This document shows, piece after piece, positions 33,362 to 41,027 of a DNA stretch of 64,000 nt (position 1 is its first letter; each line of letters opens with the position of its first letter). The notes under the pieces are model-generated. The model saw nothing but the letters and a program-made list of their open reading frames with translations. It ran no database searches and was not told the origin of the DNA. The stretch is from Chitinophagales bacterium (GTDB taxonomy: Bacteria > Bacteroidota > Bacteroidia > Chitinophagales > Chitinophagaceae), in assembly GCA_015655015.1 (NCBI GenBank), contig JAATFV010000123.1, positions 17,134 to 81,133 on the forward strand, read 5' to 3'. The position numbers and the translations under genes were made by a program.

Positions 33362-34259
33362 CCGTCAATTCCATGAATTTCGATTCCAGACTTCTTTTCC
33401 GTAATTGCAAATGATTCAGCACGACGCCTTTATCAAAACAATATTGATTGATGCCTCCCAGGTCCATAATGCCGTTCTCAAAGAATACCTGTACATATTG
33501 CTCATGGTCCCTGACCTGCTTCACTCCCGGCAGACCGGATAAGGCAGCCCGCAATTTTTCCAGGCCGCCGGCCCCCGCTCCCGCTCCCAATTCTATAAAA
33601 TCTTCATTCATCAGCACTTCATTGACATCTCCGGCCATGAGAAGCTGCCCTTTCCGGAGGATCGCTACATGGGTGCACACTTTCTCTACCTCATCCAGCA
33701 GGTGACTGGCGAGGATAATGGTCTTTCCTTCTTTGGAAAGATCCCGGATCAATTCCCGCGTTTCTGCGATCCCGACAGGATCCAGCCCGTTCGTAGGCTC
33801 GTCGAATACAAGGACGGAAGGGTTGCCCAGCAGGCAGGAGGCAATGGCCAGCCGCTGCTTCATGCCTAAGGAATAGGTGCTGAAGGGGGAATGTTTTCTT
33901 TCACTCAGCTTCACTATCTCCAATACCCGGGGAATATCTTCCTGCCCATGCCCTTTGATGGCGGCAGCTATCTGCAGATTCTTTTCTCCGGACAGGTAAT
34001 GATAGAAATTAGGGGTCTCCAGCAGCGTGCCGATCTTCTGACGCTGCCGTTCGGAGGGGGGCTCGCCAAACCAGGAATAGCCACCCTCGCTGGCATGCAG
34101 CACGTTCATGACAATCCCCAGCAAAGTGGTCTTGCCGCTGCCATTGGGTCCTAAGACGCCAAAGACGGAGCCGGGCGGCACTTCAAAAGATACCTGGTGT
34201 AATGCCCTGATCCTCCCATAAAACTTGGTAATGGACTGGATAGATAAGATACTCTTCAC
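33342..34259 (-). CDS. ABC transporter ATP-binding protein
   Basis: The protein is 305 residues long from a GTG at 34259; a TTG-started extension to 34289 is less likely. Walker A GPNGSGKTT, the Q-loop, the signature SLGMKQRLAIA, Walker B VLVFDEP, the D-loop and the switch histidine (ILASHLLDEV) are all present. A C-terminal extension (about 215-305) is typical of ABC-2 exporters of the CcmA/gliding/antibiotic-resistance type. It overlaps the permease gene by 20 bp. Confidence 0.93.
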   Translation of the reverse strand: MKSILSIQSITKFYGRIRALHQVSFEVPPGSVFGVLGPNGSGKTTLLGIVMNVLHASEGGYSWFGEPPSERQRQKIGTLLETPNFYHYLSGEKNLQIAAAIKGHGQEDIPRVLEIVKLSERKHSPFSTYSLGMKQRLAIASCLLGNPSVLVFDEPTNGLDPVGIAETRELIRDLSKEGKTIILASHLLDEVEKVCTHVAILRKGQLLMAGDVNEVLMNEDFIELGAGAGAGGLEKLRAALSGLPGVKQVRDHEQYVQVFFENGIMDLGGINQYCFDKGVVLNHLQLRKRSLESKFMELTDERNPN

Positions 34260-34294
34260 GTTAAATGAATTGTGAACACCAAAGTACAAATCTT

Positions 34295-35746
34295 CTATTC
34301 GCTTTTTAGAACTTTTACACCAGCGGTTCGCCAGCCTTCTCCCGTTACGAAAAGAGTGTATATTCCTTTGGACAGGCTAAAGGAAGGGATCGTGTAAAGA
34401 TTGAGACCGCTATTTACGGGGACGATACGGTTATATACTACCCTGCCGGTCATATCGAAGATCTGCAGCTGTGCCTCTCCTTTAGCTGCAGGAACGATAT
34501 ATCTCAGCTCGATGCTGCCACCCGTTTGAACGGGATTGGGATATACGGCAAGCGTTTCCCCATTGGCAGCGCAATTCAGCTTTACAGAAACGATGATGCT
34601 GTAAGAGAAGCTACCGTCGAGGTCCTCCTGTTTAATACGATAAAAGGCCTGCTGTACGGTTTGCGGGACGCTGACGGCATACCCGGAAGGCACTCCTTTG
34701 GCTTTGACAAAATCCACCGTTGCATAATCGATGCCGTTGACACTTTGCTGGATCTCAAATCCATCGGCATTCTGCTCCAGCGCCGTAGACCACTCCAGGT
34801 AGGCCTGGCAATCCTTTTCTATACCGGTAAAAGAATTCATCAATATCGGTAAAGGAGTAATGGTGCTGCCAAAAGTAAAGGGACTAAAGGTCGAAATGGA
34901 ATTGCCGGGTCCTACAGTCCCGGTACTGCTTCCCGCTGCGTCTCCGCTGGCGCCGCCTTCAGACTGCCAGGCGCCTCCGGTAAAATGCGCTACTACCAGG
35001 CTGGCTGGCGCAGAATGATTTAAGGATTCGCGGGCATCATTCCATTTCAGCGACACTTTCGCAGTGGCTGCGCCCGATGTCAAATGGATATCCCACCATT
35101 CTTTATTGAACACCCCGCCCGCTACCAGGGATACATTGGTGTTATAGGTTCCGTAACCGGCGCCGGTATACAGTACCTGGAAATCCGCTGAAGCAGACAA
35201 ACTGGTCAGGTCCAGGTCTGTCTTATTCGCTCCGTCGCCGATAGGAAAAGTGAAATTGGTATTGCCGCTTTTCGTAGTATATCCGATGATATGATGCCCG
35301 GCGTCATATCCCGCGTAACCGGATCCGGGATAAAAATAAACGTCCTGCGTGTTTCCTCCTGCCCGGATCAGACCGGCCGTAAAACTGAGCGTACCCCCTG
35401 TACCATCTCCAATAGCCAAGCGATTGCCAAGGGTCAATCCTGCCGGATTGTTCAGCACTACATTAAAACACCGGAAGGGCGCCGCGCCGCTCAAAGTCTG
35501 TGCCGTTATCCCGTTGAAATACGTAGTGCCTGCGCCCGCCGGCAAGGCCACCTGGTCATTGCTGGCATTCCCGCTAATATATAAGGATCCGTCATTCTTA
35601 TAATTCGACCCCGCTATATTGGTGAAGTCACCTGATGAATAGAGCGTATTACCGTTTCCTACATAGAGGATCCCGGTATTATAAACCTGGGCCCCGGCCA
35701 CCATACAGATCAGCTGCGCACTACAAAAGAGGATAAAATATCTCAT
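34295..35746 (-). CDS. Secreted protein with T9SS type A sorting domain
   Basis: This 483-residue protein has a signal peptide (MRYFILFCSAQLICMVAGAQ). A beta-rich body with many Gly, Ser, Asn and Thr follows, containing YFNGITAQTLSGAAPFRCFNVVLNN, a motif type seen in large Bacteroidota surface proteins. A domain at about 300-395 (EWSTALEQNADGFEIQQS…) resembles the 'VLEWSTATE..N..F.IE' segment near T9SS tails. The C-terminal sorting domain (about 405-483) has LAVYPNPV, FDMTGRVVY and GIYTLFV, directing export by the type IX system. ATG 35746 is preferred to a TTG at 35779. It is last in the collar-protein/subtilase operon. Confidence 0.88.
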   Translation of the reverse strand: MRYFILFCSAQLICMVAGAQVYNTGILYVGNGNTLYSSGDFTNIAGSNYKNDGSLYISGNASNDQVALPAGAGTTYFNGITAQTLSGAAPFRCFNVVLNNPAGLTLGNRLAIGDGTGGTLSFTAGLIRAGGNTQDVYFYPGSGYAGYDAGHHIIGYTTKSGNTNFTFPIGDGANKTDLDLTSLSASADFQVLYTGAGYGTYNTNVSLVAGGVFNKEWWDIHLTSGAATAKVSLKWNDARESLNHSAPASLVVAHFTGGAWQSEGGASGDAAGSSTGTVGPGNSISTFSPFTFGSTITPLPILMNSFTGIEKDCQAYLEWSTALEQNADGFEIQQSVNGIDYATVDFVKAKGVPSGYAVSVPQTVQQAFYRIKQEDLDGSFSYSIIVSVKLNCAANGETLAVYPNPVQTGGSIELRYIVPAAKGEAQLQIFDMTGRVVYNRIVPVNSGLNLYTIPSFSLSKGIYTLFVTGEGWRTAGVKVLKSE

Positions 35747-35807
35747 AACATTCGGTTTAAAAAATTTACGTCGGTTCAATGGTCCTGTTTACACCTGGCG
35801 GTATCAT

Positions 35808-37622
35808 TCATTGATCAATGGCGGTATAATGTAATTTCCAGCCCTTAAAATTGTTTTCCTCACTGGTGAGGAACCATACGAGCACGGTATTATCCCAGCT
35901 TTTCACGGCAGGAGGAAGATTATGACCGCTGAATATGGCCAGGATTGGGTCCTTCGTGCTGTTGCCATTAAAAATGTATACCTGGTCGATCTTCGGCTCC
36001 GTATCGAACTGCTCAAAATTCAATTGGATCTTTTTCCCCTCCGGGACAGTGATCTGCCATTTGCAATCATTACGGCCCGTATAATTAAGATCGCCGCTGC
36101 CGTCTTCAATAGTTCCTTCGGTCCCGCTTACGTCTGTGATCGTGTTGCCGCAGAATAAGGCGCTGGAATCTACCGTGGTTACTTCATAATACCACCAGGC
36201 AGGCTGGACGCGCGCCGTCCGTTTGCCCGTAACAGCATACAGATAGAGGGAATCTGCTGAGACGATAAAAGGATAACGCAATCGTTCCCGTTTGACGATT
36301 GTGTCCCGGCTGCTCCCTTCGATAAAGATTGTCGCCCGGACATCCGGCAGAACAGCAAAAGAAGCAGGAAGAACAGAGGGCTGTAAGAGGAATTTTATAT
36401 TTTTATATTTACCGGTGGGAACTACCCTGACCGGAAAGGCCGCATTCAACCTTTGAAGGTCGATATAGGCTTTAGGCTGTCGGAAGGCAAGGTCGCCCCC
36501 ATTCATTCGGATGCTCATGTCTGCATCCACGTGCATTTTCACCCGTACATCCGCGTTCATGCCACCGCCTTTGCTCCGGCTCAGTTCCTTTTTCCCTGTC
36601 AGGTCCTGTTCCTCCAGCGCTTCCCTGACACCCATAACATTCACCAACCCTGCTCCCAGGTTGCCGGCATATAAGAGATTTTTTTCTTCGAGGGGGGTGG
36701 CCGTATTTTTCAGAAGCCGTTCGATGGCGTCCGGTGACAATTGAGGATAGGCGGAACGCAGCGCCGTTACGATTGCCGCTATGATCGGGGTAGCGGCAGA
36801 AGTGGCGGATATATGGGCGTTGGCTGTTTTTTTATCCGGATCGAAACTGACCAGCGAATCCCCCGGAGCGCTGATGTCTACAAAACTTCCGTAATTAGAT
36901 ACCCGTAATTTTTTATCAGACCTGCCGGTAGCGGCGACATTGATGACGGAAGGAACAGCGCCGGGATACTGGGGCTGCATCGCATAAAAATTTCCGGCAG
37001 CTGCAATGATCATAATCCCTTTTGCCTGCGCTTTCGCGAGAATTTCTTTTTCTTCGGCGGCTATATTCGGGCCGGACCAGCTGCAGATAATAATATCCGC
37101 CTTTTGTTCAATGGCATATTCAATGCCCTTATAACCTTCCTTCAGATAATTATTCAATTTTGTATCCGATACGGCCTTAATGGGGAGGATGCTGATAGGG
37201 GAGAGATCGCCGGCTGAGATCTGCTGCAGGGCGGCCCAATAGATCCCCAACACCCGCGTGCCATGGGATTCCTGGCTGAGATATTTCGGATCCGGCCTCA
37301 CCGTCTCGTCATTATCTCCAAAATCCCAACCCTCGTAATCATCTACTTTGCCATTGTGGTCATCATCGATATTATTGCCGGGTATTTCTGCCTCGTTGTG
37401 TGCGATATGGGCTGCCCATAATGGATTGTCGAGGTCGAACCCGTCATCGATAATGGCGATCTTTAAAGGCCGTCGCAGCCGGGCGAAATGCGGGGCCCGG
37501 TCCAGACCAATGGCTTTCCAGGCCCAATCATTCTTGTCTGGCGCCGGTGGGGCCGGTTGTGACAATGCAGCCTTAAAGAACAGGCAGGCGATGAAAACAG
37601 GAATGATCTTTAATACGTACAT
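35808..37622 (-). CDS. Secreted subtilisin-like (S8) protease with C-terminal CUB domain
   Basis: The 604-residue protein has a signal peptide (cleavage near residue 21). The S8 catalytic triad is visible: D59 in IAIIDDG, H120 in ESHGTRV and S275 in ATSAATP, with the oxyanion N211 in AAAGN. The serine motif is ATSAATP rather than the usual GTSMATP. An Asp/Asn-rich stretch at 83-95 could bind calcium. After a linker and beta region, residues about 490-600 form a CUB domain (CGNTITDVSG, CKWQITVPEGKKIQLNF, ILAIFSG). It lies 25 bp downstream of the third collar protein gene, so it is probably co-transcribed and may process envelope or secreted partners. Confidence 0.92.
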   Translation of the reverse strand: MYVLKIIPVFIACLFFKAALSQPAPPAPDKNDWAWKAIGLDRAPHFARLRRPLKIAIIDDGFDLDNPLWAAHIAHNEAEIPGNNIDDDHNGKVDDYEGWDFGDNDETVRPDPKYLSQESHGTRVLGIYWAALQQISAGDLSPISILPIKAVSDTKLNNYLKEGYKGIEYAIEQKADIIICSWSGPNIAAEEKEILAKAQAKGIMIIAAAGNFYAMQPQYPGAVPSVINVAATGRSDKKLRVSNYGSFVDISAPGDSLVSFDPDKKTANAHISATSAATPIIAAIVTALRSAYPQLSPDAIERLLKNTATPLEEKNLLYAGNLGAGLVNVMGVREALEEQDLTGKKELSRSKGGGMNADVRVKMHVDADMSIRMNGGDLAFRQPKAYIDLQRLNAAFPVRVVPTGKYKNIKFLLQPSVLPASFAVLPDVRATIFIEGSSRDTIVKRERLRYPFIVSADSLYLYAVTGKRTARVQPAWWYYEVTTVDSSALFCGNTITDVSGTEGTIEDGSGDLNYTGRNDCKWQITVPEGKKIQLNFEQFDTEPKIDQVYIFNGNSTKDPILAIFSGHNLPPAVKSWDNTVLVWFLTSEENNFKGWKLHYTAIDQ

Positions 37623-37647
37623 TATTCGGTTATTGTTTGTCGAAGGG

Positions 37648-38430
37648 TCAGTGTGCGATCGTTTTTTGTTCCGTGCCTCCCGTTTGGCCGATGATATAAT
37701 TGGAGGTTCCGGCGCTTTGTCCCTGATGTATGGCTACCCGGCCTCTCATATCGGGTGCGGCAAACGTCGTTTGTCCATCTCCTCCATAGGTAGTGCCGAT
37801 TAGAGCAAACAGCGTCTCATACTCTGAGATGGGTAACAGCTGGCCGTTGCAGGCGGCAAATCCGACAGGAGCAAAATTGCAGCCCATGATAAATATTTCA
37901 CCGACGAAGGGCAGGCTGGCGTCATTTTGGGTGGGGTAAACACCAAACAGGGAAATGCAATAATTCACGGCCAGGTAGGGTTGCCGGTTATCCTGGGTAA
38001 AGCTAAAATGCAGGGGTGCCGGCTGTATATTTACCCAGTTATTCCCATCCCAGCTAATCAGATCTCCCGATGTTGTGCCGGGATTGATGCTGACTTTGTT
38101 GGCGGTGACAGAAAGGGGCGCTTTGGCTGTAAGAGGGTTTGCCGTGGCCGTAGGCTGGAAGGCGGACCCGCCCCAGGTGACTAATTTTCCCGTCGTGGCA
38201 TCCGTGACCAGCATGCCTGTTTCCGCAGGAGTGAGGCTTGCCGCCAGCGTGGCCTGCTGTGCGGTGGTCAGCCGGGGGAGCAAAACGCCTTTCGTCGTGC
38301 TGCTGATATCCAGGACCGCCTTTTGGTCGGGGGTCATCGTGCCGATACCGATACTTTGCTGGCAATAGCCGTTACTCCTGCTTAGCAAGAGGAGGGAGTA
38401 TAGAACTGCGTATGTAAGACACCGTGACAT
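37648..38430 (-). CDS. Secreted tail-collar domain protein, paralogue 3
   Basis: The 260-residue protein has a signal peptide, then the Bacteroidota surface-protein head IGIGTMTPDQKAVLDISSTTKGVLLPRL. A middle segment with GDLISWDGNNWVNIQPA follows. The C-terminal phage tail-collar (MdpB/microcystin-dependent) domain has GFAACNGQLLPISEYETLFALIGTTYGGDG and FAAPDMRGRVAIHQG. It stops at GGTEQKTIAH, where collar proteins normally continue into MPAHTH-like sequence. It shares this design with the next two genes. Role unknown; likely surface assembly or adhesion. Confidence 0.88.
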   Translation of the reverse strand: MSRCLTYAVLYSLLLLSRSNGYCQQSIGIGTMTPDQKAVLDISSTTKGVLLPRLTTAQQATLAASLTPAETGMLVTDATTGKLVTWGGSAFQPTATANPLTAKAPLSVTANKVSINPGTTSGDLISWDGNNWVNIQPAPLHFSFTQDNRQPYLAVNYCISLFGVYPTQNDASLPFVGEIFIMGCNFAPVGFAACNGQLLPISEYETLFALIGTTYGGDGQTTFAAPDMRGRVAIHQGQSAGTSNYIIGQTGGTEQKTIAH

Positions 38431-38464
38431 AGATTTAATTTATAAGTAAGAGAAGAACCTGTAT

Positions 38465-39226
38465 TTAATGCGAAATGGTATTTTGCTCCACACCGCCGGT
38501 CTGACCCAGTGTATACGTAGAGAGCGTTGGTCCGGGGCCGCCTCCGGTGTGCAGGGGTACCCTGCCCTGCAGATTGGGCAGCGCAAAAGTTGATGTCCCA
38601 TTGCCGCCGTACATGATGCCCAGTAAGGAGAACATTGCCGCGTACAGATTGATAGACAATAATTGTCCATTGCAGAATGCCCAGTTTTTTGGCGGAAAGT
38701 TAAAGCTGTAGACATCTATTTCTCCCAGGAAGGGAGTATTGCGGGTGGGGAAGATGCCTTGCAGGGCTATACAATAGTTGAGGGTAAGATAGGGCTGGAG
38801 ATTATTTACGGGGGGAACAGTAAAATGCTGCACGGCCGGCTGCATGTTCACCCAATTATCGCCATCCCAGGTGATCAGATCGCCTGCTGCTGTTCCGGGA
38901 TTGATGGCGACCGTATTGGTGCTGCTGATGGACAAGGGGCTGGAAGCAGTAATGGCCAGGCTGGAAAGGTCTTTCCAGCCGGATCCATTCCAATAGTAGG
39001 GTTTGCCCGTTGCAGCATCTGTCACCATCATTCCCCGCTGAGCCGGCGTAAGGGTGCTTACCAGGGTAGCCAGCTGAGCGGCATTCAGCCTGGGCAGCAG
39101 TACGCCCTTTTGCGTGGAGGTGATATCCAGGGCTGCCTTAGGATCAGGGGTGGTGGTGCCGATCCCTGTCTGGGCATAAGCGACATTTTGTATGAAAAGG
39201 AAACAGGAGAATAGAATTTTTTTCAT
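38465..39226 (-). CDS. Secreted tail-collar domain protein, paralogue 2
   Basis: The 253-residue protein is organised like its neighbours: a signal peptide, TGIGTTTPDPKAALDITSTQKGVLLPRL, AAGDLITWDGDNWVNMQPA, and a tail-collar domain (NWAFCNGQLLSINLYAAMFSLLGIMYGGNG, FALPNLQGRVPLHTG). It ends at GGVEQNTISH. Its start is 34 bp upstream of paralogue 3. The head is about as similar to paralogue 1 as to paralogue 3 by eye, so the three probably arose by tandem duplication followed by divergence. Confidence 0.88.
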   Translation of the reverse strand: MKKILFSCFLFIQNVAYAQTGIGTTTPDPKAALDITSTQKGVLLPRLNAAQLATLVSTLTPAQRGMMVTDAATGKPYYWNGSGWKDLSSLAITASSPLSISSTNTVAINPGTAAGDLITWDGDNWVNMQPAVQHFTVPPVNNLQPYLTLNYCIALQGIFPTRNTPFLGEIDVYSFNFPPKNWAFCNGQLLSINLYAAMFSLLGIMYGGNGTSTFALPNLQGRVPLHTGGGPGPTLSTYTLGQTGGVEQNTISH

Positions 39227-39290
39227 GATTGGGCGTTTTTCGGGAAAGCCGTATCAGGATGATCAGGGCTTTCGGGATGATCTTGTTTTT

Positions 39291-40055
39291 TTATTTGGAA
39301 ATCGTAGTGTTTTCCGTACCGCCGGTCTGCCCAATGTCATAATTGGATAAGCCCGGCCCCTGGTCGAAGCTGACAGGCACTCTTCCCCGCAGGTCCGGCA
39401 AGGCGAAATTTGATGTTCCATTCCCTCCGTAATAAATGCCGATCAGTGAAAATAGGGGGGCGTTCTGGCTAATAGCAAGGATCGCTCCATCGCAGAAGGC
39501 CCATCCGTTCGGAGGGAAATTATAGGGAAAGATCTGGATCTGGCTCATAAAAGGTTCACCGTCGGAGCGGGAGGGGAAGATGCCTTGCATGGCTATGCAA
39601 TAGTTGACGGCGAGAAACGGCTGCCTGTTTTCCACCGCGATAGAGAAATGCTGGGCAGGCTGCATATTTATCCAGTTATTCCCGTCCCAGGTGATAAGGT
39701 CTCCGGCCTGCGTCCCCGGATTGAAAGCGATCTGGTTGGTGCTGCTTACGGCCAGAGGAGTGATGGCAGACAGGTTGGCAATATCCGTCCAGACCACACC
39801 ATCCCATCCGACAATCTTACTTGTCGAGGCATCGGTGACCAGCATCCCTTTTTCAGAGGTTGTCAGCGAACCCGCTAGGGTTGCCAGCTGGGCCGGCGAC
39901 AGACGGGGCAGCAATACTCCTTTCGTGGTCGAATTAATATCCAGCATGGCATTGGCAGCCGGGGGGGAAGTTCCGATGCTCACCTGGCTGGAGACAGTCA
40001 TTACGGGGCAAAGGAATACTAATACGAATGCGCCGCTTTTAAGTATGGAATACAT
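39291..40055 (-). CDS. Secreted tail-collar domain protein, paralogue 1 (first in operon)
   Basis: This 254-residue protein has a signal peptide (VLVFLCPVMTVSSQ) and the head VSIGTSPPAANAMLDINSTTKGVLLPRL. AGDLITWDGNNWINMQPAQHF and a tail-collar domain follow (GWAFCDGAILAISQNAPLFSLIGIYYGGNG, FALPDLRGRVPVSF), ending at GGTENTTISK. It heads a minus-strand run of five genes (three collar proteins, subtilase, T9SS protein) with gaps of 25-64 bp. A head-plus-collar fusion on a secreted protein suggests a fibre-like or oligomeric cell-surface component; this is inference. Confidence 0.88.
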   Translation of the reverse strand: MYSILKSGAFVLVFLCPVMTVSSQVSIGTSPPAANAMLDINSTTKGVLLPRLSPAQLATLAGSLTTSEKGMLVTDASTSKIVGWDGVVWTDIANLSAITPLAVSSTNQIAFNPGTQAGDLITWDGNNWINMQPAQHFSIAVENRQPFLAVNYCIAMQGIFPSRSDGEPFMSQIQIFPYNFPPNGWAFCDGAILAISQNAPLFSLIGIYYGGNGTSNFALPDLRGRVPVSFDQGPGLSNYDIGQTGGTENTTISK

Positions 40056-40249
40056 ACGAACAAATTTTCAGGGATTAATTAAACAGCTATTATATCCAGG
40101 ACATTGGAGGAGGGTAGGCCATAAAAGGGTACTTTGGCGATACAGTCCAATTAATACAATAGGTAAGTACGAGGGGGATAATAAGGCGAATGCGAAATAA
40201 TCTTAAAGATAGGCTAAAGATAGAGAAAAAATTATTTATATATATACTC

Positions 40250-40915
40250 TTAAAGTGGTATATCCTTCACATGCTTCTGGTGATACAGGGAGGAGAAATC
40301 ACCCAGCATGCAGAATCCCTGCCGGTCAAAGGAGAGGCGATGCAGCCTTAACCGCTCAATATCATCGGTCAATACCTTGCGGGTAAAGGGATTCAACGTG
40401 CCGCCGGGGCCGCCGGCAGCGGCGGAAGGATCATATTGAAAGGCCGGATCGCAAAGGGTCCCGCGGGGATACATCATACCCGGCTGTCCCTGTCCGCGGA
40501 TATCCAGTCGTTTGGGGTGATCCAGTCCGAGGGTATGTCCGTATTCATGGGCGGCCGTAGTGGAATAACGGGGTAAATTCCCCAGCTTAAGATAACCGGT
40601 ATTTGACCCAAGGCCATCTACGAAAGAGATATCGTGCAGGGAGAATTCTTCTATCCTGAAAAAATTAAGCCGGGGATTGGTATTGTGCCAGATCGTTGCC
40701 GGCGGGAGATCCGGCGCGTACACTCCTTCGATCTCAAAATATACTTCATAAGATTCCCTCCGGATCTTCACGCTGGCTTTAGGCTCATTCCAATGATACC
40801 CTATCTCCTCGGCGATCCGGATAGCAAGGCTCTTATCAGCGGCGTCCCCATAAAAATGAAATACGGAACGGATGATAAGACGGTGAGAAATGGTATGGAG
40901 TTCGACTTCACCCAT
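40250..40915 (-). CDS. Metzincin-type zinc metalloprotease without signal peptide
   Basis: The 221-residue protein (ATG at 40915; a GTG two codons upstream is possible) contains the metzincin zinc motif HEYGHTLGLDH at 123-133 and a Met-turn region GQPGMMYPRG (144-152), as in matrixins (M10). The preceding sequence gives a plausible propeptide-free catalytic fold. No signal peptide is evident, so it is either cytoplasmic or exported unconventionally, which is unusual for an M10-like enzyme. It lies upstream of the collar operon on the same strand, about 195 bp away, and may be related to it. Confidence 0.8.
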   Translation of the reverse strand: MGEVELHTISHRLIIRSVFHFYGDAADKSLAIRIAEEIGYHWNEPKASVKIRRESYEVYFEIEGVYAPDLPPATIWHNTNPRLNFFRIEEFSLHDISFVDGLGSNTGYLKLGNLPRYSTTAAHEYGHTLGLDHPKRLDIRGQGQPGMMYPRGTLCDPAFQYDPSAAAGGPGGTLNPFTRKVLTDDIERLRLHRLSFDRQGFCMLGDFSSLYHQKHVKDIPL

Positions 40916-41027
40916 GATCACACCCCTATTTCCCTTTGAGGTTTTGATGGTTGCTCTTCAATGCCATTACAGTGGTAAGCTATTGCTGATAACAAGCAAT
41001 GCAGGGGCCAATTTACTATTTATCTTC

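Noticed and set aside
37648..40055. Prophage or contractile tail cluster
   Set aside because: The collar domains are on secreted proteins and no sheath, baseplate, capsid or integrase gene lies nearby.
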